Below, piece by piece: positions 9,756 through 19,714 of a stretch of 49,926 nt of DNA; within the stretch, counting starts at the first letter, position 1; every line of letters begins with the position of its first letter. The DNA is from Bacteroides sp. UBA1317 (GTDB taxonomy: Bacteria > Bacteroidota > Bacteroidia > Bacteroidales > Bacteroidaceae), in NCBI GenBank assembly GCA_002307035.1, contig DBTL01000165.1:3438-53363 (forward strand). The letters run 5' to 3'. Position numbers and translations under genes: made by a program. The notes beneath the pieces were generated by a model that saw nothing but the letters and a program-made list of their open reading frames with translations, did not search any database and was not told where the DNA came from.

Positions 9756-11945
9756 TTAGTACTTTACAATAACTTCTTCTTTTGTATCAATCCACAAACG
9801 ATAAGAATTTTTAGCCATTTCTTCAATCTTGCCGACTGAAACTTTCGGTTTACGGGTAGTTGCGAAGTAGAGATAACCATTGCCTTCGCCTGCAATGACT
9901 TTGATGGAACGGTTATCCATGTACACATGAATGGTACTATTAGGTGTTGGCACATCGCCTTCCATCCATTTCAATCCACCAAGTACAGGTTTGATAGCAA
10001 ACTCTTTATAGCCTTCTTTGACCGGAGTAACACCCAGATAGTATTTACCTAATAAATAGATAGGGCTTGCTCCCCAAGCGTGGCAAAGACTCTTTCCATA
10101 AGGACGGCCGTACATAGCCAGATGTTGCGCACCTTTGTCCTCGGGATTATACTTCTCCCAGAAAGAAGTTGCACCTTCACGAAGCATGCCGCCCCAGTAA
10201 GCTTTCATCTCTTTCATCACAGCTTTCTGTTCGCCAAGTGCGCAAAGGGCTTCGAGTTCATAGAAACGCATGTAGGGAGTTGTTATCTTCATAATGCTAT
10301 CGTTCAACAACACAGAATGTTTGATATCTTGTTTCTGACCGTCTTTTAGGTAGTTGAAGAAAACGGAAAACATGTTAGAGTAGCGGGTAACGGCTTCACT
10401 CTGTTTGCCATTCATGCAACCGTGTACCATGGCCTTCTTTGATTCATTCCAGAAAGTAGGTTCCAGTTTAGCACGCAATGCAGATGCCAAACTGCTGTAT
10501 TTGGTTTGCCCCTCTTTATCATCCACTAATTTAGCACAGAGTGCCATTGTTTCAAGACTTTTGCAGAAAAGTACCTGCTCGAAGGAGAGTTCGCCTTTCT
10601 TTTCTAGGTAACCATCTGCCCAGTCGATAAACACCCAATCGCCTGTCAGACCTTCTACCATCCCGTTCTTATTGGTACGTCCAAGCACATAATCCATCAT
10701 CGTCTGCATTCTTGGATAGAGTTGGCTCACAAAGTGTTTATCGCCTGTGTACATATAATAGTCGTATACACTCAGAAACCAATAGAACGAATAGTCCATG
10801 ATGGTATTGGTATGGCTTGTTACAGGATCTTTGCCACGAAGCAACCAAATGGTGCGTTTTACGGATTCGCTATCGAAGAACAGGTAATAATTCATCAGGT
10901 AACTTTGCAGAGCATCTCCACTCCATACCCAACGGTCGCGCTTGATTCCATCAATGAAGAATTCACGAGTAGTGAGGTGCATCGTATAAGCACCAACATC
11001 CCAAATCTTGTTGATCTCTGCGTCGTTGCAACGGAAACTACCACGATACTTTTCGGGCATATATTCATAAAGCATACTAACATCACTCAACTGAACACCA
11101 TTCTCTGTGACGATATAAACATAACGGAAGGCTTTATTATTATCGAGTGTGTACTCGCCATTTTGCAAAGAAGTAGAAACACCGGTTGCCAGATTAATGA
11201 CTGATGTTCCTTCTAACTGCAATTTATCAAGCGTTTCACAATGCTCGGTATCCTGTGCCTCTTCGGGGCTTTCACCGTAGTAGATATTCACAATGCCACT
11301 GCCTGTCAAACCTTTAAGGGTAATGTATCCAAATGTTTCTTTTCCGAAATCAATCAGTTCTCCACTTGCAAGAGTTTTCTTACTGACAGCAGATTGTTTC
11401 TGTACAGCTAAGCGGAATTGTGAAGGAAGTTCTTGAGGGGTATTGAAATTCCAGTATCCCGCAGCCATGTAAACAGTAGCAGAGGTATCACTGGCTTTAC
11501 CGCTTTCGTCAATCCACTCTTTATCCTCGAAAGTTACCTTCCATGAAGCATCTGTGTTGACAGTCTTGCCCTTCACAAAAATAGCCGGAGGGGTCGCTTG
11601 ATTGTGTACCTTAATATTGAGGCTATGTTTTCCTGCCGACAAGAGCAGTTTCTTAGGAGCACCAAACTGTAGTTTGCCATCTAGCTTCACATTATATGTA
11701 CCTTCGGCAGATATTTCTATTTCTTCAGGTTGTGATAACTCAATCTGTTTGCTAAACTCCACTAAAACGTAGTGACTATCCATCTTCCAAAAGGGTGGAA
11801 AAAAGGCTCCGCGCTCTGTACGACGATTATTCATCTTGTTGCCCAACCATAATTCGTAATCACCGGGATACCAAATCCATGTTTGCGCCAATACGGGTAC
11901 AGCAGTAACTAATACAAGGAACATAGTAATAAATAGTTTTTTCAC
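9756..11945 (-). CDS. GH78 alpha-L-rhamnosidase (BT1001-like)
   Basis: This is a predicted periplasmic inverting alpha-L-rhamnosidase of 729 residues, with signal peptide cleavage after VLA (residue 20). N-terminal beta-sandwich regions (about 25-300) precede the (alpha/alpha)6 barrel. The catalytic block is the variant form DGIKRDRWVWSGDA (332-345) instead of the textbook DCPxRxER block. ATSFWEKYNP (592-601) supplies the second acidic residue, and SLCHAWGASPIYLL (619-632) is another family hallmark. A C-terminal beta-domain follows. It is the last gene of the long operon, 19 bp after GH141. The order GH78-GH141-GH127 matches the Bacteroides thetaiotaomicron RG-II genes BT1001-BT1002-BT1003, from memory of that locus. 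This supports a role in trimming rhamnose from an RG-II side chain. Confidence 0.85.
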   Translation of the reverse strand: MKKLFITMFLVLVTAVPVLAQTWIWYPGDYELWLGNKMNNRRTERGAFFPPFWKMDSHYVLVEFSKQIELSQPEEIEISAEGTYNVKLDGKLQFGAPKKLLLSAGKHSLNIKVHNQATPPAIFVKGKTVNTDASWKVTFEDKEWIDESGKASDTSATVYMAAGYWNFNTPQELPSQFRLAVQKQSAVSKKTLASGELIDFGKETFGYITLKGLTGSGIVNIYYGESPEEAQDTEHCETLDKLQLEGTSVINLATGVSTSLQNGEYTLDNNKAFRYVYIVTENGVQLSDVSMLYEYMPEKYRGSFRCNDAEINKIWDVGAYTMHLTTREFFIDGIKRDRWVWSGDALQSYLMNYYLFFDSESVKRTIWLLRGKDPVTSHTNTIMDYSFYWFLSVYDYYMYTGDKHFVSQLYPRMQTMMDYVLGRTNKNGMVEGLTGDWVFIDWADGYLEKKGELSFEQVLFCKSLETMALCAKLVDDKEGQTKYSSLASALRAKLEPTFWNESKKAMVHGCMNGKQSEAVTRYSNMFSVFFNYLKDGQKQDIKHSVLLNDSIMKITTPYMRFYELEALCALGEQKAVMKEMKAYWGGMLREGATSFWEKYNPEDKGAQHLAMYGRPYGKSLCHAWGASPIYLLGKYYLGVTPVKEGYKEFAIKPVLGGLKWMEGDVPTPNSTIHVYMDNRSIKVIAGEGNGYLYFATTRKPKVSVGKIEEMAKNSYRLWIDTKEEVIVKY

Positions 11946-11964
11946 GATAACTGCTTATTTAAAG

Positions 11965-13812
11965 TTAATGTTTCAAATATACAAATTCCGGCAAAAGTCC
12001 CGCACGATTTTTGATAGAATCGTTCACCATCGGACCGTTGTTCTCCCACTCATTACCGGGACCATTGGCATTTTTGAGGAACTTCTCCCCTTCTGTCCAA
12101 TTATCCTTCACTGCAATAAAGGAAGAACCCTCGTCTGTATAGAGATAGAACCAATGATTAGGATCATGGGCATATCCCGGTTTATATATGCTATGCACAC
12201 AGTTTTCGGTAACGAAAGACTTCGGCTGTGAACCCAGCGTATAAATGCCGGCTACATCGTACATGTGTTTGGCGTAATGGTAAATGAGATTGGCATGTAC
12301 ACGATTGTTGCGCATACAGTTTACAGTTTGTGTCCACCCCCATCCCAGACTGATGCCACTATAAGGAACTTCACATATCTCATTATGTTCGATGTTTATG
12401 TCACTCACATACCCTGCACAGATAGCCAAGCAACCCCAGTCTTCGTTGGCAACATCAGTAAAATAGTTATTGGCAATGGTTTGATGGCTGCATACTTCTC
12501 TGCGGTCGGCAGGATCATAAGGCAAGTGTGTTTCCAGAGATGCAGGAGAAAAACTTCCGACTAGCAGACCATTGCCCGCAATATCACGAAAGAGACATCC
12601 TTCTACTTTGCCACCTTGTGCACCGTAAACATAATCGAGTCCGGTAGAGCCAAGTTCTTCAAAGTTGCATCCGTTAAAGTTAATGTAATTGCCCCCGCTT
12701 ATCTGAACAGTTCCTGTAGGGCGACCTAGCCAGCCCTGATTATCGAGCTTATGATTATTGTAATTGCGAACGATCTTCGGATCTATCTGATAGCCGTCTG
12801 TAAGATACATGCCAGCCTGTAAAGGTACATGTCCTTTGAGGGATGGACGCATCCAGGTAGTGTGGCGAAAAGCTACGTTCTTGAAAATAATGTATTGCAC
12901 CGGACGATCGAGCGTACCTTCTACTTGAACCAGCGTTTCAATAGCAGGAACGACAGTCTCAGCAGAAGTCATAACTTCGCCCTTGCGTGGGTAATAATAG
13001 AGTTTATTAGCACGAATATCATGATACCATTCTCCGGGTACATCGAGCAATTCAATCGCATTGGTGAGATAGAAAGCCGAATTGTGTCCGTCAGTTGTTA
13101 CCATTGGACGTGGCCAAGGATGCTCAAACTGTATACGGCTCTCTGGATTATGGAACCGTACAGCAGCAGAATCGCCATGAACTTCTATTGACTGAATACG
13201 TAGATTGGCTACACACCACATTTCATGAAGTACCATTTCGGCAAATGGTGCTTTGCGGATTTTAGCTACTGCTTTAGTGGGAACCCAAAGTATTTGCTTC
13301 ACGGGATCATTATTGATGATACGAGCCATCTGCTCAAAGTCGACCACATCACGTGCACGAACAGCTTTGCTGCCGTTTATCCATAGTTGACGGAAGTCCA
13401 ACGGATAGCCATTGAATGTAGGAACATCCGCAACCCATAAGTTACCTTTGCTCTTCTTCCAACCGGATATACGTACACCACCACTCAACACAGCCTGTTG
13501 ACCCTCTACAGAGCGAATAACAGTAGGTGAATCAGCTGTTCCACTATCTTCGGGACGGATAAAAACCGGTTCGTACAGCGAATAGTTGCCACCCTGCATG
13601 TAGATGGTAATGCCACCTTTAAGGTTTCCCAACTGTAAACGACGGAGTTCACGCGCCTGACGCAACGCTGCCGTAAGTGTCTGCTTTGGTGCCTCTCTGG
13701 TTCCGGCAGCAAGGTCGCTCCCCTTTGGAGATATCCATATATCTGCAGCAGAAACTCTTGTTGACAGAATCAGCAAGAGTAACATGTATATTGATTTATT
13801 CATTCTGTTCAT
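11965..13812 (-). CDS. GH141 parallel beta-helix enzyme (alpha-L-fucosidase, BT1002-like)
   Basis: This is a 615-residue secreted protein; Met1 and Met4 are both possible starts, and the signal peptide ends near VSA (22). The body is a right-handed parallel beta-helix. After an N-terminal ISPKGSD/GTREAPKQTL block (27-50) come repeated short-strand patterns such as YIIFKNVAFRHTTW, NYINFNGCNFEELGSTG and HQTIANNYFTDVANEDWG. Family GH141 was founded on the RG-II fucosidase BT1002, and the position between GH78 and GH127 genes matches that locus. The role inferred is removal of alpha-L-fucose from RG-II chain A. The family also contains xylanase members, so activity is assigned mainly by context. 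There is a 6-bp gap from the GH127 stop codon. Confidence 0.82.
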   Translation of the reverse strand: MNRMNKSIYMLLLLILSTRVSAADIWISPKGSDLAAGTREAPKQTLTAALRQARELRRLQLGNLKGGITIYMQGGNYSLYEPVFIRPEDSGTADSPTVIRSVEGQQAVLSGGVRISGWKKSKGNLWVADVPTFNGYPLDFRQLWINGSKAVRARDVVDFEQMARIINNDPVKQILWVPTKAVAKIRKAPFAEMVLHEMWCVANLRIQSIEVHGDSAAVRFHNPESRIQFEHPWPRPMVTTDGHNSAFYLTNAIELLDVPGEWYHDIRANKLYYYPRKGEVMTSAETVVPAIETLVQVEGTLDRPVQYIIFKNVAFRHTTWMRPSLKGHVPLQAGMYLTDGYQIDPKIVRNYNNHKLDNQGWLGRPTGTVQISGGNYINFNGCNFEELGSTGLDYVYGAQGGKVEGCLFRDIAGNGLLVGSFSPASLETHLPYDPADRREVCSHQTIANNYFTDVANEDWGCLAICAGYVSDINIEHNEICEVPYSGISLGWGWTQTVNCMRNNRVHANLIYHYAKHMYDVAGIYTLGSQPKSFVTENCVHSIYKPGYAHDPNHWFYLYTDEGSSFIAVKDNWTEGEKFLKNANGPGNEWENNGPMVNDSIKNRAGLLPEFVYLKH

Positions 13813-13818
13813 TCGTTA

Positions 13819-15906
13819 TTATCTACCCAATGGCATCCAAACGGTCATTTCTGTTTTTCCTCTGTTTCCCCATGCGTAATAAGGAATCAAACTAATTCTA
13901 ACCGGCTTGTTACTTTGAACGACTTCACGATAAAGAGTACCTTTCCATGACGCTTCAGGCAACAACTGAGCTGTTCCTTCCAAAGCAACGATGGGGCTTC
14001 CTGCAATTGCAATCTTCTTAGGAGTGAGCTTGATATCAGCAGGTATTACCACGTTATCAATCTTATACCCGCCTTCAATATCGATACCTTCAAGACAGTA
14101 AACCAATGGGCCCCGTTTAACTACGGTTTGGTTACGAGTTTCTTCGACCAAAGGATTCGATTCTATCAACTTCACAGGCATATCCATCACAAATTCCACC
14201 TGATCACCTTTCTTCCATATACGGTTTACTTCAGCATAAGTATCAGTTTTAAGTGGAGTATTAAAAACCTCCCCGTTGACCTTTAACGTGGCGTTTTCGC
14301 ACCATTCAGGAATACGAAGGAAGATTGAAAAAGCCTTCTTTTTAGGTGCCTGATTAACAGTAAGCTGAACAGCACCATCCCAAGGATAATCAGATACCTG
14401 AGTGATTTTCACTTTATCACCACTCGTTAAAGTAGTAGCCAATTCGCTACCTCCATAGAGGTTGCACCAGATTCCTTTATCACTTACTGTATAAGCATAA
14501 TTCTGCGCTTCGCAAACGGTACGCACGGTATTAGGAGGGCAACAGAAACAACTGATGTATTCTGTTCTTTCCTTCGGCCAGCGAAGTGTGTAGGGCAAAT
14601 CATCACTGATGCGCAAAGGGTTGGTATAGAAAAAGCGTTTGCCATCTAAACTAACACCACTCAACACACTATTATAAAGACAAGTCTCTACAATATCTAC
14701 ATATTTAGCATCGCCTGAAGTCTGGAACATACGCCAGTTGAACAACATATTACCAATATTGGCACAGGTCTCATTGTGTGCCGTGCTGTTTGGCAATTGG
14801 AAAGGACGACCATAACTCTGGTGTACTTTCTGTATGCTATCAGGCACATAGCAGGTTCCATCAGGTGAAGTTCCGTCATACAAGGCTCCACAAGCTCCGG
14901 TGATGTACATTTTACGGGTTACAATATCTTTCCAGATACTTTCCAGATTTTCTTTCAGCATCTTATCTCCTGTCTCAGCATACACATCGGCAACGCCTGC
15001 ATAAAGGTAGTTGGCACGAACAGCATGCCCCATAGCTGTCTTCTGCTGACTGAATGGCACCCGATCCTGGTTGTCATCCGTTCCATTCTCCACCATGCCA
15101 CGAATCTTAATAAGATTCTCTGCTAATTCCAGATAACGAGGATTCCCGGTTGCCCGATACATTTCGACCACCCCCATGTAGTGAGAGGGGCAAATAGCAT
15201 TACGGGCTAATTCAGCCGAAGCTGTTTCGTAAAAGTGGCAAAGGAAATCAGTTGCTTTTACAGCTACATCGAACAATGTTTTCTTACCGGTTGCACGATA
15301 ATGAGTAATACCGGCCATCATCAGGTGACCAAGGTTATACGTTTCAAAGTTCAGACGATTGGCAAATGCACCTTTCTCATCTGCTCCACCAACTTTGGTT
15401 CCGATAACAGTCTCTTTCTCTATTTTATGAGAGTCCACGCCTTTATTTTTCTCTTCTATAATGACAGGGGTATGAATATATCCATCTTCACGTTGAGCCA
15501 GAACAATGTCTTTAATCACTTTATCCATCAACGCATCAAGCTTCGGATCTTTATTCACCGCATAAACAGCTGCAACGGCCTCCAACCATTTATAGAAATC
15601 ACCATCATGAAAAGGAGGCCCCCAATGCTCACCCGAACAAGTTCCAGCTGCTATTTCGAAATTTCGAAACCCATGAGATACTTCGGGAGTATTCCATGTT
15701 TTCCACATATTTAAAAGCATCGTATCTTTGCAGACAGTGAAGCGATCACCCCAGAAACCATCCGTCCAACGAGTAGCTCCGAGTTCCGTATTGTGCATTT
15801 TGGCAAAACGGCTATGAGTCATATCTGTAAGTCCTTTATCTTGAGCACAAACAGTAGTGGCAACCATAACAATTGCCGATAGATAAACTAATTTTATCCT
15901 TTTCAT
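13819..15906 (-). CDS. GH127 enzyme (aceric acid hydrolase/beta-L-arabinofuranosidase type, BT1003-like)
   Basis: This is a 695-residue secreted GH127 (formerly DUF1680) enzyme with a signal peptide ending near VCA (21). GH127 enzymes are retaining, use a cysteine nucleophile and need zinc. The site is intact: HNETC supplies Glu379 and Cys381, and CFCCPPN (453-459) supplies Cys455 and Cys456, one of which is the nucleophile. An (alpha/alpha)6 barrel occupies about 30-470, followed by C-terminal beta-domains. Family members act on beta-L-arabinofuranose, and the RG-II member BT1003 releases aceric acid. The gene order with GH141 and GH78 favours aceric acid. It sits in the long operon, 22 bp after the GH78-GH33 fusion gene. 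Confidence 0.88.
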   Translation of the reverse strand: MKRIKLVYLSAIVMVATTVCAQDKGLTDMTHSRFAKMHNTELGATRWTDGFWGDRFTVCKDTMLLNMWKTWNTPEVSHGFRNFEIAAGTCSGEHWGPPFHDGDFYKWLEAVAAVYAVNKDPKLDALMDKVIKDIVLAQREDGYIHTPVIIEEKNKGVDSHKIEKETVIGTKVGGADEKGAFANRLNFETYNLGHLMMAGITHYRATGKKTLFDVAVKATDFLCHFYETASAELARNAICPSHYMGVVEMYRATGNPRYLELAENLIKIRGMVENGTDDNQDRVPFSQQKTAMGHAVRANYLYAGVADVYAETGDKMLKENLESIWKDIVTRKMYITGACGALYDGTSPDGTCYVPDSIQKVHQSYGRPFQLPNSTAHNETCANIGNMLFNWRMFQTSGDAKYVDIVETCLYNSVLSGVSLDGKRFFYTNPLRISDDLPYTLRWPKERTEYISCFCCPPNTVRTVCEAQNYAYTVSDKGIWCNLYGGSELATTLTSGDKVKITQVSDYPWDGAVQLTVNQAPKKKAFSIFLRIPEWCENATLKVNGEVFNTPLKTDTYAEVNRIWKKGDQVEFVMDMPVKLIESNPLVEETRNQTVVKRGPLVYCLEGIDIEGGYKIDNVVIPADIKLTPKKIAIAGSPIVALEGTAQLLPEASWKGTLYREVVQSNKPVRISLIPYYAWGNRGKTEMTVWMPLGR

Positions 15907-15928
15907 CTTCTTAGTTTAGTAATAATGA

Positions 15929-18900
15929 TTAAAGTTTTTCAGGATCAATACACTGATACTTGATACGCTGACGGCGCCAGGTATAGATGGCATGAATTTT
16001 ACCATTTTTCCCTTGTATAATGGCAGGGTAAGAGTACTGGCTAATTGGACTATCTTCAAGTGTTAACTTAGGTTCCCATTTCACACCATCCTTAGAAAGA
16101 GCGATATTCAATGGAGTACGTACTCCTTTCGGAGTACCGGGCAGAGTTCCAAAATTGTTATATATCAGTATGTGACGACCATCCTTAAGAGTTACCGCAT
16201 CTGTTCCCGAATTGTTATTCGGAACATATAACAAAGTCAGTGGGGTCCACGTTTCACCATCATCGCTACTCCATGATGTTGCCAACTTTCCGTTACGGGT
16301 ACGACAAAGCACCTGCAAACGTCCATCTTTAAGTTTTAAGATACTTGGTTGAATGGCCTGAACGACCTTACCCGTGTTCTTAAAATTCTCTCCTGCTTCC
16401 GGATCTTCTTTCATATTCGCATCAATCGTCAGCACTGCTTCTGAAGCACTTATTGGTCCAACCATGCGCCAAGTCTTACCCAAGTCATCCGAGATTTCAA
16501 AATGTACTTGCCAACCACCGCTTCCTTCCGTACTAGAAGGACAGATTATTTTGCCATTAATTAATTCCGGCTTGTTCTTTACCGGGCCCAAGAAGCCTTC
16601 GGGCAAGGGTTCGCGTTTGCTCCATGTCTTTCCTCCATCTTTGGAACGGACTAACCAACCACTCCAATCGGAAACTTTTAAACCTATCTTATAAAATAAG
16701 AGTAAATCACCACCGGGTATTTGAAACAAAACCGGATTCCAACAAGCTTTCCTCTCTGAGGGACTAAAAACGCCATCAGCTGCAAGCATCGGATCTGTCC
16801 ACTTATCACTTCCCTTTTCTTTGCGGCAAACCCAAATGCAACAATCGGGATTGCGCTCTTTAGTACCTCCAAAGAAAGAAGCGACTAAATCACCATTAGG
16901 CATTTCAGCAATAGTAGATGCATGGCATTCAGGGAAAGAGGTCTCTTCATACAAAAACTCATCCGTAAGTATCGCTTTATCACGCGTTGGTATTTTGACG
17001 CTATAATGATAACTTCCTGAACCGATCTCCTCTTCCTTACCATCGGGCAAATAAACTTCAGCTGTAGTGTTAGCAGGTATCTCTACTTCCCATTCCAATT
17101 GCATCAGATTTTTTTTCCAACGACTAACAACCTTGCCGTACGGGGTCATGTAAGAAGCATCTACCTTACTAAGATCCTGAATATCAAAATCAGGACGAAA
17201 AACGATGTGTTTAAAAGCCACCTCCTCACGGCTAGAGCGAATACCAGCCAGATTTTCATAACACCACGGAATTAAATCACCGAGTAACATAACATGGTTA
17301 CCGCTATTCATTTCCGGATTGGCAGTATTTCCATTCCATAATTCCCAGATAGTAGTAGCACTTTGCTCAACCATGTATCCCCAACTTGGATATTTCTTGT
17401 TTGAAGCCAATAGATAAGCAATATCCGCACGTCCCATTTTGCTTAGTTCACGCATCAACCACTGTACACCAATTACTCCTGTACTGATCTGTCCGTTGTT
17501 AGTAGTAATAATAGTGGTAATTACATTCTTTGAGACCTCTTCAACGTATTCCTGAGGAACCATCTCAAATGCCAATGGCAGAATATTCGCAGTAACAGTA
17601 TTGTTACCATAATAGATGCTATCCGGATAGAGCAAATGCCCCGGAACTCGTGATGTTTCACTCTTGACAGCCAGAAACTTCTTATTGAATGCAGCTTTCA
17701 CTTTTGCAGCCAAAGCATCAAACCCTGTAGCATCTTCTTTAAATCCCTGAAGGTTAGCAAAACGAGTCATCAGGCTCAACATCTTATAATAATAAGCAGT
17801 AGCAATCAGCTGTCCATCTGTCTGACGATTAGGATCTTTGCTATGTATCAGTTCTAATGATTCAGGCGGAACACACCAATCACCATACTTATCTTTTGTT
17901 ACAATGTAATCTTCTGTCATATATTCCTTCTTCATGTGAGAAAGCCAAAGCTTCATGGCAGGGTAGTTCTTTACAATCGGTTTCATATTACCAAACTGAG
18001 TGTAAATCATATCAGAAGAGAGCAACAAGGCAGAAGGCCAAGTCATATTGTCTGAATAGTAATTCCAGTAAGCCGGAGCTACATCAGGAATACAGCCATC
18101 TTCACGCTGAGCCTCACGAATGTCATCCATCCATTTAGCATAGAGAGGGCCATTTTCAAAGACAAAACTTTCTCCCAATGAACCGGTAGCACGATCGCCT
18201 AACCAAGGTTGACGTTCGTTGCGTTGAGGACAGTCGACAGGCAATCCTTTATAGTTGCCACGAATACCCCAATAAGCATTTTTATAGATTTGATTCAGAA
18301 TCGAATTGGACGTTTCAAATGAGCCAAGTGTCTCCATCTCATCATTTACCACTTCACCAACGAAATCACTCAATTGGGCATTTGAATAACCTGAAACCTC
18401 TACATAACGGAAACCATGATAGACAAAGCGAGGTGACCATTGAACCCCAGCCTCATCTCCACGAACAATATAAGTATCTGTTACCCGGGCATCACGAAGA
18501 TTTCGAACATAGAGTTCACCATTCTTTTGCAGCAATTCAGCAAAACGCAAACGAATGGAATCACCGGCATTGCCTTTAATCTTCATGCGAATCCGCCCCA
18601 CCATGTTTTGTCCCATGTCAAGGATGCACTTTCCCTCCACTTTTTTTATAGAAAGAGGTTTGATCGTTTCCATCACTTTCATGTTAGGTGCCATGGCAGC
18701 ACGTAAAGTTCCCGTAGGTATACTTACACGTTGAGCTTTTTCCCATTGCGAATCGTCATAACCAGCAGTTGCCCATCCTTTCAGTTCCTTGCGGGCATCG
18801 TAATCTTCACCGTCATATTCATTATTACTGCGAATAGGACCATCAGCAGTCAGCTTCCAACTGGCATCACTCACAATCGTTTCCTTACTGCCATCTGAGT

Positions 18901-19702
18901 ATTCCACAATCAGATTCAAACGCATCTTTGGATATCCGAAAGTAGCTATTTTATATGGTTTGTAATTCTGACGCATAGTATAGAAACGTCCATTCCCCAG
19001 CGTTACTCCGATGGCATTCTCAGCTTTAAGCATAGAAGTGACATCAAAACTATTATAAAGAACTGTTTTTCTATAATCTGTAGGAGCGGGAGCCAAGACT
19101 TGATCGCCTATTTTCTCTCCATTGATAAAGAGTTCGTACATTCCTAAACCTGCTATGTGAACGGTAGCTTGTTTCACTTTCTTGGCAAGCTTAAACTCTT
19201 TGCGCAAATAACGAGCACTTAGTCTGCTCCACTGTGTTTCACTATCCCATGGGAAAGCTTTATCAGCACCAATCCATTGTCCTTTCCAATTATTTTCAGA
19301 AAGAAGTCCCATGCTCCAATGAGCAGGTTCGCTCCAAGCTGTTTCTCCACGAGTAGTATAACTTTTCACTCTCCAATAGCAACGAACATTGCTTTTTAAA
19401 GGCGTTCCAGCATAAGAAACCCAAATAGAAGCATCAGAATTAACCTTGCCGGAATCCCATAAATCGCCTTCGCCCTTATTTAGCTTTTCCAAAGAAGAAG
19501 CAACAAGAATATGGTAAGCCCTTTGCATCACATTTCTTTCAGATGAAACAAGCCTCCAACTCAAGCGGGGAGTTTCAGCATCAATCCCCATCGGATTAAC
19601 CATCTGCTCGGTACGTAAATAAGTAATATCCACCTTAGCCCACATAGAAAGAGGCAAAAGCAACCCTATAATTATAAGAGAAAAGACTCTCTGTTTATTC
19701 AT
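15929..19702 (-). CDS. GH78 alpha-L-rhamnosidase fused to GH33-like propeller
   Basis: This is a 1257-residue two-enzyme protein with a signal peptide to about residue 22 (MWA). Residues 25-895 form a full GH78: N-terminal beta-domains, catalytic block DCPQRNERQPWLGDR (490-504, with Asp490, Glu496 and Asp503) and ATTIWELWNG with Glu787 as the likely base. A short YLPDG beta-domain ends it. Residues about 905-1250 form a six-blade sialidase-like propeller with three Asp boxes (SKDGGKTW 1020-1027, SDDLGKTW 1071-1078, SSDDGETW 1145-1152). The usual sialidase RIP motif is not evident. RG-II chain C is rhamnose on Kdo, so GH78 could remove rhamnose and the GH33-like part Kdo. That is inference from architecture and context. 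The gene is 12 bp after GH140 in the operon. Confidence 0.88.
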   Translation of the reverse strand: MNKQRVFSLIIIGLLLPLSMWAKVDITYLRTEQMVNPMGIDAETPRLSWRLVSSERNVMQRAYHILVASSLEKLNKGEGDLWDSGKVNSDASIWVSYAGTPLKSNVRCYWRVKSYTTRGETAWSEPAHWSMGLLSENNWKGQWIGADKAFPWDSETQWSRLSARYLRKEFKLAKKVKQATVHIAGLGMYELFINGEKIGDQVLAPAPTDYRKTVLYNSFDVTSMLKAENAIGVTLGNGRFYTMRQNYKPYKIATFGYPKMRLNLIVEYSDGSKETIVSDASWKLTADGPIRSNNEYDGEDYDARKELKGWATAGYDDSQWEKAQRVSIPTGTLRAAMAPNMKVMETIKPLSIKKVEGKCILDMGQNMVGRIRMKIKGNAGDSIRLRFAELLQKNGELYVRNLRDARVTDTYIVRGDEAGVQWSPRFVYHGFRYVEVSGYSNAQLSDFVGEVVNDEMETLGSFETSNSILNQIYKNAYWGIRGNYKGLPVDCPQRNERQPWLGDRATGSLGESFVFENGPLYAKWMDDIREAQREDGCIPDVAPAYWNYYSDNMTWPSALLLSSDMIYTQFGNMKPIVKNYPAMKLWLSHMKKEYMTEDYIVTKDKYGDWCVPPESLELIHSKDPNRQTDGQLIATAYYYKMLSLMTRFANLQGFKEDATGFDALAAKVKAAFNKKFLAVKSETSRVPGHLLYPDSIYYGNNTVTANILPLAFEMVPQEYVEEVSKNVITTIITTNNGQISTGVIGVQWLMRELSKMGRADIAYLLASNKKYPSWGYMVEQSATTIWELWNGNTANPEMNSGNHVMLLGDLIPWCYENLAGIRSSREEVAFKHIVFRPDFDIQDLSKVDASYMTPYGKVVSRWKKNLMQLEWEVEIPANTTAEVYLPDGKEEEIGSGSYHYSVKIPTRDKAILTDEFLYEETSFPECHASTIAEMPNGDLVASFFGGTKERNPDCCIWVCRKEKGSDKWTDPMLAADGVFSPSERKACWNPVLFQIPGGDLLLFYKIGLKVSDWSGWLVRSKDGGKTWSKREPLPEGFLGPVKNKPELINGKIICPSSTEGSGGWQVHFEISDDLGKTWRMVGPISASEAVLTIDANMKEDPEAGENFKNTGKVVQAIQPSILKLKDGRLQVLCRTRNGKLATSWSSDDGETWTPLTLLYVPNNNSGTDAVTLKDGRHILIYNNFGTLPGTPKGVRTPLNIALSKDGVKWEPKLTLEDSPISQYSYPAIIQGKNGKIHAIYTWRRQRIKYQCIDPEKL

Positions 19703-19714
19703 TGTAGCAATGTT

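Noticed and set aside
15929..16990. GH33-like domain as a host-glycan sialidase
   Set aside because: The fusion to a rhamnosidase, the surrounding RG-II enzymes and the lack of an evident RIP motif make Kdo a better candidate than sialic acid.
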